From Paenarthrobacter ureafaciens (GTDB taxonomy: Bacteria > Actinomycetota > Actinomycetes > Actinomycetales > Micrococcaceae): a stretch of DNA of 64,000 nucleotides. Each line of letters begins with the position of its first letter. Position 1 is the stretch's first letter. A program made the translations under genes and the position numbers. The notes beneath the pieces were generated by a model, which did no database searches, was not told the DNA's origin, and saw nothing but the letters and a program-made list of their open reading frames with translations. Below, one piece after another: positions 25,616 through 34,722 of the stretch. Where the stretch lies: positions 2,852,001-2,916,000 of the forward strand of contig NZ_SBHM01000007.1 in assembly GCF_004028095.1 (NCBI RefSeq), written 5' to 3'.

Positions 25616-27307
25616 ATGACCCAAACCGCCCTTCCTGGACTGGTTACTCCGCCCAAACTGCCACACGGCACGCTGCGGATTGTTCCGCTCGGTGGACTGG
25701 GGGAGATTGGCCGCAACATGGCGGTCTTCGAAATCAGTGGCAAATTGCTGGTGGTTGACTGCGGAGTACTCTTCCCGGAAGAAACACAGCCCGGCGTCGA
25801 CCTGATCCTGCCCGATTTTTCCTACATCGAGGACCGCTTGGACGACGTCGTCGGTGTTGTCCTGACGCACGGACATGAAGACCACATCGGCGCCGTACCC
25901 TATCTGCTCCGCCTCAAGGCCGATATCCCGCTCATTGGCTCCCAGCTGACCCTTGCCCTGGTTGAGGCGAAGCTGCAGGAGCACCGGATCAAGCCTTACA
26001 CCCTCACCGTCACCGAGGGGCAGGTGGAACAGTTCGGCCCGTTCGAATGCGAGTTCGTGGCGGTCAACCACTCCATTCCCGACGCCCTGGCAGTGTTCAT
26101 CCGCACCGAGGGCGGAACCGTGCTCCACACCGGCGACTTCAAGATGGACCAGTTGCCGCTGGACGGCCGGATCACCGACCTGCGTCACTTTGCCCGTTTG
26201 GGTGAAGAAGGCGTAGACCTTTTCATGGCCGACTCCACCAACGCCGATGTTCCCGGCTTCACCACGGCCGAAAAGGAAATCGGTCCAACGCTGGACCTGC
26301 TGTTCGGGCAGGCGCAGAAGCGCATCATTGTGGCGTCCTTCTCCTCCCACGTCCACCGGGTGCAGCAGGTCCTGGACGCCGCTGCCAAGCACGGGCGCAA
26401 CGTGGCTTTTGTTGGCCGTTCCATGGTCCGCAACATGGCTATCGCCGCCAAGCTTGGATACCTCGACGTCCCGCCGGGAATCCTCGTGGACATCAAGAAC
26501 ATCGATGACCTGCCGGACAACCGCGTGGTCCTCATGTCCACAGGCTCGCAAGGAGAGCCCATGGCGGCGTTGTCGCGCATGGCCAACGGCGACCACCGTG
26601 TGGTGGTGGGCGAAGGCGACACGGTCATCCTGGCTTCGAGCCTCATTCCGGGCAATGAGAACGCCGTCTTCCGCATCATCAACGGCCTGCTGAAGCTCGG
26701 TGCAGCGGTCATCCATAAGGGAACCGCGAAGGTGCACGTCTCGGGTCACGCGGCAGCAGGGGAGTTGCTGTACTGCTACAACATCCTCAAGCCCTTGAAC
26801 GCCATGCCCGTCCACGGTGAAACCCGGCACCTGATCGCCAACGGAAACATTGCGGCCGCGTCCGGCGTGCCGGCGGAGAATGTCATCCTGAGCGACAACG
26901 GTACCGTCATCGACCTGAGGAACCAGAAGGCACGAGTCGTAGGACAAGTGGAGGTTGGCTTGGTCTACGTCGACGGCTCGAGCGTCGGCGAGATCACGGA
27001 TGCCGATCTGAAAGACCGGCGCATCCTTGGCGATGAAGGCTTCATCTCCGTCATCACCGTCATCAACCGGACCACCGGCAAAATCGTTTCCGGTCCCGAA
27101 ATCCATGCACGCGGTGTGGCTGAGGATGATTCCGTCTTCGACGAGATCATCCCGAAGATCAATGCCGCACTGGAAGAAGCCGTCCTGAACCACGCTGACC
27201 ACACCAACCACCAGCTGCAGCAGGTGGTCCGGAGGGTTATCGGCACGTGGGTGAACCGCAAGTTGCGCCGACGCCCGATGATCATTCCCGTGGTCCTGGA
27301 GGCATAG
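25616..27307 (+). CDS. rnj: Ribonuclease J
   Basis: Metallo-beta-lactamase/beta-CASP nuclease (563 aa) with 5'-3' exo- and endonuclease activity in mRNA decay and rRNA maturation. The zinc motif is THGHEDHIGA (about residue 85), HSIPD and HTGDFKMD complete the site, and the beta-CASP part has FSSHVHRVQQ and MPVHGETRHL. The ribosome site is weak (GGAAAGAAG). A minus-strand open frame covering most of the gene is a shadow. A 36-bp perfect palindrome after the stop acts as terminator. Confidence 0.96.
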   Translation: MTQTALPGLVTPPKLPHGTLRIVPLGGLGEIGRNMAVFEISGKLLVVDCGVLFPEETQPGVDLILPDFSYIEDRLDDVVGVVLTHGHEDHIGAVPYLLRLKADIPLIGSQLTLALVEAKLQEHRIKPYTLTVTEGQVEQFGPFECEFVAVNHSIPDALAVFIRTEGGTVLHTGDFKMDQLPLDGRITDLRHFARLGEEGVDLFMADSTNADVPGFTTAEKEIGPTLDLLFGQAQKRIIVASFSSHVHRVQQVLDAAAKHGRNVAFVGRSMVRNMAIAAKLGYLDVPPGILVDIKNIDDLPDNRVVLMSTGSQGEPMAALSRMANGDHRVVVGEGDTVILASSLIPGNENAVFRIINGLLKLGAAVIHKGTAKVHVSGHAAAGELLYCYNILKPLNAMPVHGETRHLIANGNIAAASGVPAENVILSDNGTVIDLRNQKARVVGQVEVGLVYVDGSSVGEITDADLKDRRILGDEGFISVITVINRTTGKIVSGPEIHARGVAEDDSVFDEIIPKINAALEEAVLNHADHTNHQLQQVVRRVIGTWVNRKLRRRPMIIPVVLEA

Positions 27308-27344
27308 GCTGCCAGGCAACCAGCAGCAGGCAACATGCAGTCCC

Positions 27345-27380
27345 AAGGGGGCCTGAAATCCGCGGATTTCAGGCCCCCTT
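27345..27380. terminator. 36-bp perfect palindrome after rnj
   Basis: 27345-27362 is the exact reverse complement of 27363-27380 (AAGGGGGCCTGAAATCCG arms). It forms a very strong hairpin; no T-run follows on the plus strand. The ftsK -10 begins 5 bp after it. Confidence 0.8.
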
Positions 27381-27384
27381 GCGG

Positions 27385-27390
27385 TAGCGT
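27385..27390 (+). promoter_or_regulatory. -10 element of leaderless ftsK promoter
   Basis: TAGCGT ends 7 nt before ATG 27398; its -35 region falls inside the rnj terminator palindrome. Confidence 0.55.
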
Positions 27391-27397
27391 GGCAGAT

Positions 27398-30265
27398 ATG
27401 GCGACCCGTACCTCCTCCACGCCACGAGGCAGCTCAAGCAGTAAAACCGGCAGCGGCCGGGGCTCAGCTGCAACCAAATCCAGCGCGGCGGCCAAAAGCA
27501 GCCGCAGTGGATCCACGCGGACCAAGCAGTCCGCCGTCGAACCCCAAGCGCCTTTCCCGGTTCGGATGCTGTCCGGTGCATGGCAGGGCATCGGACACGT
27601 GGTCGGCGCGGGAGTGCGCCGTATCGGTTCGGATGTCAGCGACCTTGACCCCGAGGACCGGCGGGACGGCGCTGCCCTGTTCAACCTGGTGCTGGGTATT
27701 GCTGTTGCGACCTTCGCCTGGTGGGGATGGACGGGCTGGTTGCCGGACATCGTCTACAGCGTGGTCAATGGCACGTTTGGCTGGATGTCCCTGCTCCTGC
27801 CGCTGATGCTCTTCATTTGCGCGTTCCGGCTTTTCCGGAAACCGCAGGACGGCCGCGGAAACAACCGCGTGGGAATTGGTTTCCTGGTGATGGCGCTGGC
27901 GGGGTCGGCCCTGGCGCACGTCATTGGAGGACAGCCTTCCGTGGGCGAAGGATTTGACGGGCTCCGTCGCGCAGGCGGAATGCTGGGTTTCCTTGCTGCC
28001 TCACCACTGGCGGCCATCCACGTAGCCATACCTGTCCTCTTTTACAGCCTCCTCGCGTTTGTGTCGGTGCTGATTGTGACCGCCACTCCCTTCGGGGCCA
28101 TTCCTGCCCGCATCCGCTCGGGTTACGAACACCTCATGGGCGTGGACCTGGAGGAAGCCCGGGCAAGCCAGGAAGCACATGACCGCAGCTACCTCTACGG
28201 AGAGGACAAGCCGGCCAAGGCCGGCAAGAAGAAGCGCACACGCCTCTTTGGCAAGGACCAGGAAGCCGATCCACACTTGGAAGGCTACGTGGGCGACGAG
28301 GCCTTCGAGCACGCCATCGTGGACGACGACGAATCTCCCGCCGATGCCGCTCCGCGCGTCCCGCCGGGCGTACGGCGGCCCACCCAGGCCGAAATCGCCG
28401 TCGGAAAGATCAAGGCCGCACAGGGCCTGGCCGCTGCGCCGGGCGCAGGTGCCACCCCGGGTGCCGACAATCCCACGGAGGCCATCCCCGTACTGAGTCC
28501 GGAGATGACAACTCCCGTGGCACAGGTTCCGGCCAAGCCCGCCGGAGCCCCGCTGCCCCAAACTCCCATCCCGCAGCGCACGGAACAGTTGTCCTTGGCC
28601 GGAGATGTCACCTATACGCTTCCTGCCTCCGACTACCTCACGCCGGGGTCCATTCCGAAGGAACGCACGGAAGCGAACGACGCCGTCGTTGCTGCCCTGA
28701 CGGACACCCTGACCCAGTTCAATGTCGACGCCACGGTGACGGGTTTCAGCCGTGGACCCACGGTCACCCGGTACGAGATCGAACTGTCCCCGGGAACAAA
28801 AGTGGAGCGCGTTACGGCGCTGTCCAAGAACATCTCCTACGCCGTTGCTTCCAGCGATGTCCGTATCCTGAGCCCCATTCCGGGCAAGTCGGCCATTGGC
28901 ATCGAAATCCCCAACACGGACCGCGAAACCGTGTCCCTGGGAGACGTTTTGCGGAGCCAGAACGCGCGGCGGACAGACCATCCCATGGTGATGGGCGTCG
29001 GCAAGGACGTCGAGGGTGGCTACGTGGTTGCCAACCTCGCCAAAATGCCCCACCTCCTGGTTGCCGGTGCCACGGGCGCCGGCAAGTCGAGTTTCGTGAA
29101 CTCCATGATCACGTCCATCCTGATGCGTGCAACTCCCGATGAAGTCCGCATGGTCATGGTGGACCCCAAGCGCGTGGAACTTACCGCCTATGAAGGCGTT
29201 CCCCACCTGATCACGCCCATCATCACCAACCCCAAGAAGGCTGCGGAAGCTTTGCAGTGGGTAGTGCGTGAAATGGATGCCCGCTATGACGACCTCGCGA
29301 ACTACGGCTACAAGCACATCGACGATTTCAACAAGGCGGTCCGTGCGGGCAAGGTCACGCCGCCGGTCGATTCCAAGCGGATCATCAAGCCCTACCCGTA
29401 CCTGCTGGTGATCGTGGACGAACTCGCGGACCTCATGATGGTGGCCCCGCGTGACGTCGAAGATTCGATCGTCCGCATTACGCAGTTGGCCCGTGCGGCC
29501 GGTATCCACTTGGTGCTGGCAACCCAGCGTCCTTCCGTGGACGTCGTCACCGGCCTCATCAAGGCCAACGTCCCCTCCCGAATGGCCTTTGCCACGTCCT
29601 CCGTCACCGACTCCCGCGTCGTGCTGGACCAGCCGGGTGCAGAGAAGCTGATCGGTCAAGGCGATGCCTTGTTCCTGCCCATGGGCGCTTCCAAGGCCAT
29701 GCGCGTCCAAGGTGCCTGGGTATCCGAATCGGAAATCCACAAGGTGGTGGAACACGTCAAGGGACAGCTGCAGGCCGTCTACCGTGACGACGTTGCCGCC
29801 GAGGCTCCCAAGAAGCAGATTGATGATGACATCGGAGACGATCTCGAAGTCCTCCTGCAGGCCACGGAACTCGTGGTTACCACGCAGTTCGGTTCCACGT
29901 CCATGCTCCAGCGCAAGCTCCGCGTCGGATTCGCCAAGGCGGGACGCCTCATGGACCTCCTGGAGTCCCGCGGCGTCGTGGGCCCCTCCGAGGGCTCCAA
30001 GGCCAGGGACGTCCTGGTGAAGCCGGACGATCTCGCCGCCGTGCTGGCTGCCATGAAGGGCCAGGAGGCCCCTGCGGCTCCCGACGCCCAGACCGCCGCC
30101 CTGAGCGATAACGCCAACGCCAACATCGCGGTCGGCGGCTACGCCGAGGACGTCGTTGCCGCGGACCTCGACAACCGCACCCAGTCGATCGATTATTTCG
30201 ACGGGGCCGATGGTTCCGATGACGACGAAGGCGGCGAAGACGCTTGGTCGCTCACAGGCCGCTGA
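27398..30265 (+). CDS. ftsK: DNA translocase FtsK/SpoIIIE
   Basis: 955-aa hexameric DNA pump that clears chromosome termini from the division septum. An N-terminal Ser/Lys/Thr-rich tail (~50 aa) precedes four membrane segments (about residues 90-240), then a variable linker. The motor has the FtsK alpha/beta domains with Walker A GATGAGKSS (~557) and Walker B YLLVIVDELADLMM. The C-terminal gamma winged helix (TTQFGSTSMLQRKLRVGFAKAGRLMD) reads KOPS sequences. The start is set by the -10. A long minus-strand frame inside is a shadow. Confidence 0.97.
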   Translation: MATRTSSTPRGSSSSKTGSGRGSAATKSSAAAKSSRSGSTRTKQSAVEPQAPFPVRMLSGAWQGIGHVVGAGVRRIGSDVSDLDPEDRRDGAALFNLVLGIAVATFAWWGWTGWLPDIVYSVVNGTFGWMSLLLPLMLFICAFRLFRKPQDGRGNNRVGIGFLVMALAGSALAHVIGGQPSVGEGFDGLRRAGGMLGFLAASPLAAIHVAIPVLFYSLLAFVSVLIVTATPFGAIPARIRSGYEHLMGVDLEEARASQEAHDRSYLYGEDKPAKAGKKKRTRLFGKDQEADPHLEGYVGDEAFEHAIVDDDESPADAAPRVPPGVRRPTQAEIAVGKIKAAQGLAAAPGAGATPGADNPTEAIPVLSPEMTTPVAQVPAKPAGAPLPQTPIPQRTEQLSLAGDVTYTLPASDYLTPGSIPKERTEANDAVVAALTDTLTQFNVDATVTGFSRGPTVTRYEIELSPGTKVERVTALSKNISYAVASSDVRILSPIPGKSAIGIEIPNTDRETVSLGDVLRSQNARRTDHPMVMGVGKDVEGGYVVANLAKMPHLLVAGATGAGKSSFVNSMITSILMRATPDEVRMVMVDPKRVELTAYEGVPHLITPIITNPKKAAEALQWVVREMDARYDDLANYGYKHIDDFNKAVRAGKVTPPVDSKRIIKPYPYLLVIVDELADLMMVAPRDVEDSIVRITQLARAAGIHLVLATQRPSVDVVTGLIKANVPSRMAFATSSVTDSRVVLDQPGAEKLIGQGDALFLPMGASKAMRVQGAWVSESEIHKVVEHVKGQLQAVYRDDVAAEAPKKQIDDDIGDDLEVLLQATELVVTTQFGSTSMLQRKLRVGFAKAGRLMDLLESRGVVGPSEGSKARDVLVKPDDLAAVLAAMKGQEAPAAPDAQTAALSDNANANIAVGGYAEDVVAADLDNRTQSIDYFDGADGSDDDEGGEDAWSLTGR

Positions 30266-30276
30266 CGTCCAGACGG

Positions 30277-30282
30277 TAGCCT
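30277..30282 (+). promoter_or_regulatory. -10 element of leaderless pgsA promoter
   Basis: TAGCCT ends 6 nt before GTG 30289. Confidence 0.55.
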
Positions 30283-30288
30283 AGAGAA

Positions 30289-30891
30289 GTGACTACAGCC
30301 GAGGGCGACAATGCCACGTCTAGGGGTTCCGAAGTGTGGAACCTGCCCAATATCCTCACCATGCTCCGCATCGTCCTGGTGCCCTTTTTCGTGTGGTTCC
30401 TGCTCGCGGACGATGGCCGGCACGGTCTCTGGCGGTGGGCCGCCGTCGTGGCTTTCGCTGTGGCGATCTACACGGACAAGCTCGACGGCGACATCGCCCG
30501 GGCGCGGGGCCTCATCACCAATTTCGGCAAGATCGCCGATCCCATTGCGGATAAATTGCTGATCGGTTCAGCGCTCGTCCTGCTCTCCGTCCTGGGGGAG
30601 CTGCCTTGGTGGGTGACCATCCTGATCCTGGTCAGGGAGTGGGGTATTACCGCGCTGCGGTTCTTCGTCATCAGGTACGGCGTGATGCCCGCTTCCCGCG
30701 GAGGCAAACTCAAGACGGTTGTGCAGACCGTGGCCATCTTCCTGTACACCATGCCCCTGAAAGCCATTGCGCCATGGCTCGTCGACGTCGCGTTCTGGGT
30801 GATGATGGCTGCGCTGGCCATCACGCTCTGGACCGGCGTCGAATACGTCATCCAGGCTCTCAAGCTTCGGGCCGCCGGGCGGAAAGCATGA
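30289..30891 (+). CDS. pgsA: CDP-diacylglycerol-glycerol-3-phosphate 3-phosphatidyltransferase
   Basis: Makes phosphatidylglycerophosphate for membrane lipids (200 aa). The CDP-alcohol phosphotransferase signature DG-x2-AR-x8-G-x3-D-x3-D is intact in the run from LDGDIARARG to KIADPIADK. Multiple membrane segments are visible, and NLPNILTMLRI is typical of the N-terminus. It overlaps cinA in ATGA. The ftsK-pgsA-cinA-clgR order matches other actinobacteria. Confidence 0.95.
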   Translation: MTTAEGDNATSRGSEVWNLPNILTMLRIVLVPFFVWFLLADDGRHGLWRWAAVVAFAVAIYTDKLDGDIARARGLITNFGKIADPIADKLLIGSALVLLSVLGELPWWVTILILVREWGITALRFFVIRYGVMPASRGGKLKTVVQTVAIFLYTMPLKAIAPWLVDVAFWVMMAALAITLWTGVEYVIQALKLRAAGRKA

Positions 30892-31397
30892 GCGCCGCCG
30901 TAGGTGCCGACGCAGCGGAAACCGCGACGGCGGCTGTCCGGCTGGCGCTCGAACGGCACCTGACAGTGGCCACGGCAGAGTCGCTGACGGCCGGAATGGT
31001 GGCCGCTGCCCTCGCGAATACTCCCGGCGCGTCGGGGATGCTGCAGGGCGGTGTAGTCGCCTATCAGAACTCCGTGAAGGCGTCGGTCCTGGGCGTCCCG
31101 CAGGATCTCCTTGACGCCGTTGGATCCGTTGATGGAGACGTGGCGGCAGCAATGGCCACGGGAGCCCGCCGGGCCTGCGGGGCGGACATCGGCATTTCCA
31201 CTACCGGAGTCGCAGGGCCGGACGCCCATGACGGCAAGGCAGTGGGGACGGTCTTCATCGGAATCGCCGCAGAATCCGGATCCAAGGCGTTTGAATACTC
31301 CTTCGAGGGGGACAGGCAATCCATTAGGAACCAAGCGTGTGTTGCGGCGTTGGCGAGGCTGCTTGGCGGGTTGGAAGGGGATGGTTACCGTTCGTAA
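30888..31397 (+). CDS. cinA: CinA C-terminal domain protein (nicotinamide-nucleotide amidase type)
   Basis: 169-aa protein consisting of only the CinA C-terminal domain, which in PncC enzymes deamidates NMN. TVATAESLTAGMVAAAL, GGVVAYQNSVK and GISTTGVAGPD are the family motifs. The N-terminal COG1058 domain of full-length CinA is absent, as is common. ATG 30888 overlaps the pgsA stop (ATGA). Enzyme activity is inferred from family. Confidence 0.93.
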   Translation: MSAAVGADAAETATAAVRLALERHLTVATAESLTAGMVAAALANTPGASGMLQGGVVAYQNSVKASVLGVPQDLLDAVGSVDGDVAAAMATGARRACGADIGISTTGVAGPDAHDGKAVGTVFIGIAAESGSKAFEYSFEGDRQSIRNQACVAALARLLGGLEGDGYRS

Positions 31398-31466
31398 AGT
31401 AGTCGGGAACAAAAACTGATTGCCAATAGTTGTGTCATTGTGTCGCTTCGGAATGGTCGGGGCGCC

Positions 31467-31472
31467 TAGGAT
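31467..31472 (+). promoter_or_regulatory. -10 element upstream of clgR
   Basis: TAGGAT lies 62 nt before the upstream clgR start candidate, so this gene has a true 5' leader and is separately transcribed from cinA. Confidence 0.45.
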
Positions 31473-31534
31473 GTAGAAACCAACCCGGTCCGCCAACCAG
31501 CGAACCGGAAGAACGAGGGAGCAAGGCGATACAG

Positions 31535-31969
31535 ATGGTAAAGCAGCCCGTATCCGTGAACGGCGTTGTCCGCTGGAAGGATGTGGGCTTGGCTGATCAG
31601 GCACAGAGCGAACAGAAGGAGCGCAAAATGGTCGTACTACGCCACGAAATCGGTGATGTACTGCGCGATGTCCGCCAGCGTCAGGGCCGCACCCTCCGCG
31701 AGGTCTCGCACAGCGCCCGCGTTTCACTCGGATACTTGAGTGAAGTTGAACGCGGCCAAAAGGAAGCTTCGTCCGAGCTCCTGTCTTCTATCTGCACCGC
31801 ACTGGACGTACCGTTGTCCAGCATGCTGCGCGAAGTAAGCGACCGCGTCGCAGTTGCAGAGGGAGTTGCGGTACCGGACACGGTTCCGCAGGAATTCTCC
31901 CAGCGTTACGGTCGGGATCTCGATCTCACCGACGACTTCGGCCAGGGCATGCTGTCCGGAGCGCGGTAA
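31535..31969 (+). CDS. clgR: ClgR-type XRE transcriptional regulator
   Basis: Helix-turn-helix regulator that in Corynebacterium, Streptomyces and Mycobacterium activates clp protease and other stress genes. The core [40 protein letters not shown] and [12 protein letters not shown] is nearly identical to known ClgR. Two starts are possible: ATG 31535 (144 aa; sensible codon use) or ATG 31628 (113 aa), which has the better ribosome site (AGAAGGAG). ClgR is normally short and degraded by ClpP through its C-terminus; here the C-terminus is LSGAR. It is closed by a terminator shared with marR. Confidence 0.9.
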   Translation: MVKQPVSVNGVVRWKDVGLADQAQSEQKERKMVVLRHEIGDVLRDVRQRQGRTLREVSHSARVSLGYLSEVERGQKEASSELLSSICTALDVPLSSMLREVSDRVAVAEGVAVPDTVPQEFSQRYGRDLDLTDDFGQGMLSGAR

Positions 31970-31987
31970 CCGTCCCCTAGTACGTCG

Positions 31988-32017
31988 AAGGTCCCCAGCC
32001 ACTGGCTGGGGACCTTT
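31988..32017. terminator. Bidirectional terminator between clgR and marR
   Basis: A 13-bp perfect stem (31988-32000 with 32004-32016, AAGGTCCCCAGCC) closes a 3-nt loop. AA on one side and TTT on the other fit termination for both convergent genes. Confidence 0.8.
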
Positions 32018-32054
32018 CGCGTTGGTGGCACGGACAGCGGTTCCGCCGGATCTG

Positions 32055-32630
32055 CTACTGCGCTGCGTCCCCGGGGTCTTTGGCAGTGTCTTCCGAGGCG
32101 GGGGCTTCTACGGCGGTGTCGTCTTTGGCTGGGGCCTCCTTGATCAGCCCCTCTCCGTACACGGCGTTGAGCCTTTCCATGTACTCGGCGAGGGTCTGCA
32201 CGTCCTCCAGCGGCCATGTCCCCAGGCGTTCGCGGAAAGCCTGCCGGCGGGCGTCCTGCACCTGGTGCATCTTCTCTTCGCCCTTGTCCGTCAACCGGAT
32301 GGACTGGGCCCTGCCGTCCTGCGGATCTGCCTCCTTATAGACAAGCCCGAGGCTCTCCAGGAAGGCGATTTGGCGGCTCACGGAAGGCTTGCCGACTCCA
32401 ACGCAGGAGGCCAGGTCTGTCAGGCGGATGGGGCCCTCGCGGCGGATGATGGTCAGCAGTCCATAGGCGGCGGGTTCCATGTCCGGATGGACCTGGCGGG
32501 AAAGCTGGTGCGAGATGGAACGGGCGCGGCGCCAGAGCAAGCTCAGCTGGTGTTCAACCTGCTGAAGGGCATCATCCACTTCGTCGCGTTGGACGGCAGT
32601 GGCCGGTGCATGGGGGAGAGGATTGCTCAT
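32055..32630 (-). CDS. MarR family transcriptional regulator
   Basis: 191-aa winged-helix regulator. The DNA-binding part is LTDLASCVGVGKPSVSRQIAFLESLGLV followed by the wing DPQDGRAQSIRLTDKGEE. MarR proteins are dimeric repressors that respond to small phenolic or redox ligands; no obvious target or ligand is visible. ATG 32630 is chosen because minus-strand TAGAAT ends 7 nt upstream; an ATG at 32639 lies inside that promoter. The last 30 residues are an acidic Ala-rich tail. It is divergent from the DUF3046 gene. Confidence 0.88.
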   Translation of the reverse strand: MSNPLPHAPATAVQRDEVDDALQQVEHQLSLLWRRARSISHQLSRQVHPDMEPAAYGLLTIIRREGPIRLTDLASCVGVGKPSVSRQIAFLESLGLVYKEADPQDGRAQSIRLTDKGEEKMHQVQDARRQAFRERLGTWPLEDVQTLAEYMERLNAVYGEGLIKEAPAKDDTAVEAPASEDTAKDPGDAAQ

Positions 32631-32637
32631 GGCAACC

Positions 32638-32643
32638 ATTCTA
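32638..32643 (-). promoter_or_regulatory. -10 element of leaderless marR promoter
   Basis: Minus-strand TAGAAT ends 7 nt before ATG 32630. Confidence 0.55.
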
Positions 32644-32671
32644 GGGTCCGGCGACATGAGAGACTCTATCC

Positions 32672-32893
32672 GTGAGGGCAAGTGATTTCTGGCGGTTGAT
32701 GGACGACGAATTCGGGGCGGGCTATTCCCGGGTGCTTGCCGGATCCCTGGTGCTCGCCGGAGTTGGCGGCCGCACCGCTACGGACGCCCTCGCCTCGGGT
32801 TTCGACCCCCGCGATGTTTGGCTGGCAGTTTGCGACGTGCAGGACGTGCCACCCGAGCGCAGGCTTGGCCGGGACATCAAACCCACCGGTTAG
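32672..32893 (+). CDS. DUF3046 domain protein
   Basis: 73-aa protein starting at GTG 32672. RASDFWRLMDDEFGAGYSRV, GGRTATDALASGFDPRDVW and AVCDVQDVPPERR are the DUF3046 pattern. This small actinobacterial family is consistently found just upstream of recA. Its role is unknown; the position suggests a link to recombination or simply shared history. It is divergent from marR, with starts only 41 bp apart. It ends before the recA SOS box, so recA has its own promoter. Confidence 0.88.
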   Translation: MRASDFWRLMDDEFGAGYSRVLAGSLVLAGVGGRTATDALASGFDPRDVWLAVCDVQDVPPERRLGRDIKPTG

Positions 32894-32945
32894 CCGTAAC
32901 CCGGTCCAGCTGGTCGACGCCGGGCCGGGACACGCCGTCGCGTTG

Positions 32946-32963
32946 TTCGAATATCTGTTCGGA
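32946..32963. promoter_or_regulatory. LexA (SOS) box of recA
   Basis: TTCGAATATCTGTTCGGA has the TTCGAA-N6-TTCG(G/A)A layout; one core base differs from GAAC-N4-GTTC. A -10 TATGCT lies at 32970-32975, so the box covers the -35 region. The recA leader is about 170 nt. Confidence 0.85.
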
Positions 32964-33149
32964 TTTGGATATGCTCCTGTGAGAGGAAAATTGATCCTGA
33001 AGGACGCATTCCACGCTCCGGCGGCCCTTGTTTTCCACATAGGCCAAGCGGGCAGCTAAAAATGTCAGAGCGCCGCATTAGCGTCAGACGTGACAGGAAA
33101 GCGGCCGTTCAGGCCACTCCACAGCGAGAAAGCATCAGAGGTGTGAACC

Positions 33150-34190
33150 ATGGCGGCAACCCCGGATCGTGAGAAGGCGCTCGAGGCAGCGCTTGCCCAG
33201 ATCGACAAGCAGTTCGGCAAAGGCTCCATCATGCGCCTGGGTGATGACACCCGCGCTCCGATCGAGGTCATTCCCACCGGTTCCATTGCCTTGGACGTGG
33301 CCCTTGGCATCGGGGGACTCCCGCGCGGCAGGGTCGTGGAAATCTATGGACCGGAATCTTCCGGTAAGACCACCGTCGCCCTGCATGCTGTAGCCAATGC
33401 ACAGCGTAACGGCGGCATCGCGGCCTTCATTGACGCCGAACACGCCCTGGATCCCGATTACGCCGCGAAGCTTGGCGTAGACACGGACGCCCTGCTGGTT
33501 TCACAGCCGGACACCGGTGAACAGGCTCTGGAAATCATGGACATGCTGGTGGGCTCCGGCTCGCTGGACATCATCGTCATTGACTCCGTGGCTGCGCTGG
33601 TTCCCCGCGCTGAAATCGAGGGCGAGATGGGCGATTCCCACGTTGGCCTCCAGGCGCGCCTCATGAGCCAGGCCCTTCGAAAGATCACCGGTCGCTTGAG
33701 CCAGACCAAGACCACCGCGATCTTCATCAACCAGCTGCGTGAGAAGATCGGCGTCTTCTTCGGATCGCCGGAAACCACCACCGGTGGTAAGGCACTGAAG
33801 TTCTATGCCTCAGTGCGTATTGACGTCCGCCGCATCCAGACGCTGAAGGAAGGCGCCGATTCCGTCGGTAACCGGACCAAGGCAAAGATCGTCAAGAACA
33901 AGATGGCTCCGCCCTTTAAAATTGCCGAGTTCGACATCATCTACGGCCAGGGGATCTCGCGCGAAGGCGGCATCATCGACATGGGCGTGGAACACGGCAT
34001 CATCAAGAAGTCGGGATCCTGGTTCACCTACGACGGCGATCAGCTCGGTCAGGGCATGGAGAACTCACGCCGCTTCCTGCGGGACAACCCGGAGCTTGCC
34101 CAGGAGTTGGAACGCCTCATCAAGGAAAAGCTTGGCGTAGGCGTGAAGCCCGAAGAGGAATCGCCCAAGCTGAAGGCCGTTGACGGTTAG
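33150..34190 (+). CDS. recA: Recombinase RecA
   Basis: DNA strand-exchange ATPase and SOS coprotease (346 aa). [16 protein letters not shown], Walker [10 protein letters not shown] (~67), Walker [13 protein letters not shown], the [19 protein letters not shown] region and the ending typical of actinobacteria are complete. There is no intein, unlike in M. tuberculosis. The promoter carries a LexA box about 190 bp upstream. recX overlaps the 3' end. Confidence 0.99.
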   Translation: MAATPDREKALEAALAQIDKQFGKGSIMRLGDDTRAPIEVIPTGSIALDVALGIGGLPRGRVVEIYGPESSGKTTVALHAVANAQRNGGIAAFIDAEHALDPDYAAKLGVDTDALLVSQPDTGEQALEIMDMLVGSGSLDIIVIDSVAALVPRAEIEGEMGDSHVGLQARLMSQALRKITGRLSQTKTTAIFINQLREKIGVFFGSPETTTGGKALKFYASVRIDVRRIQTLKEGADSVGNRTKAKIVKNKMAPPFKIAEFDIIYGQGISREGGIIDMGVEHGIIKKSGSWFTYDGDQLGQGMENSRRFLRDNPELAQELERLIKEKLGVGVKPEEESPKLKAVDG

Positions 34191-34722
34191 GAACGGGCCG
34201 GATCCGGATTCGCCGGTTGCTGCCGATCCGGAACCGGACCCGGAATCTGTTGCGCGCGCCATCGTTTTGAGGCAATTGACGATGGCGCCGCGGAGCCGGC
34301 TCCAACTGGCACGGAAGCTTGCCGAACGTAAAGTGCCTGAGCACGTTGCCGAGGCTGTTCTCGATCGCTTTGAGGAAGTCCAGCTCATCGACGACGCCGA
34401 GTTCGCCCGCATGTGGGTACGAAGCCGATCGCAGACCAAGAAGCTCGCCAAGGGCGCCCTGCGACGGGAACTGGCTGACAAAGGCATCGAACTCGAAGAT
34501 GCCGAGGAAGCCTTGGCCCAGGTCTCGGACAAGGACGAGGAACTTGCAGCGCGCGAGCTTGTCCAGCGGAAGTTGAGGCCGGGCATGGATTTGACCGACC
34601 GGGCTGAGCGGGACAAGTACACACGCCGGTTGGCCTCCATGCTCGCGCGCAAGGGCTATTCCCCTTCACTGGCCTTCAGGATCGTCGGTGAGGTGCTGGC
34701 AGAAGCCGGTACCCTTGAGTAG
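34180..34722 (+). CDS. recX: Regulatory protein RecX
   Basis: RecA inhibitor (180 aa), a modular three-helix-repeat protein: [22 protein letters not shown], then [22 protein letters not shown] and the C-terminal [13 protein letters not shown]. The best start is TTG 34180, overlapping recA by 11 bp; no ATG or GTG is available before the conserved region. An N-terminal Asp/Pro/Glu-rich stretch of ~20 residues precedes the fold. Coupling to recA is conserved in bacteria. Confidence 0.92.
   Translation: MTVRNGPDPDSPVAADPEPDPESVARAIVLRQLTMAPRSRLQLARKLAERKVPEHVAEAVLDRFEEVQLIDDAEFARMWVRSRSQTKKLAKGALRRELADKGIELEDAEEALAQVSDKDEELAARELVQRKLRPGMDLTDRAERDKYTRRLASMLARKGYSPSLAFRIVGEVLAEAGTLE

Noticed and set aside
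25121..27346. 741-codon minus-strand open frame opposite dapA/rnj
   Set aside because: Spans the end of one conserved gene and the whole of another on the other strand; shadow frame. The same holds for 28001-29755 (ftsK), 40929-42593 (dinG) and 60078-62339 (pheT).
32979..33059. 26-codon GTG ORF in the recA leader
   Set aside because: Starts only 3 bp after the -10, so probably not transcribed from its start; no ribosome site and no family.
33150..34190. RecA intein
   Set aside because: RecA aligns mentally end to end with uninterrupted P-loop and L2 regions at normal length (346 aa).
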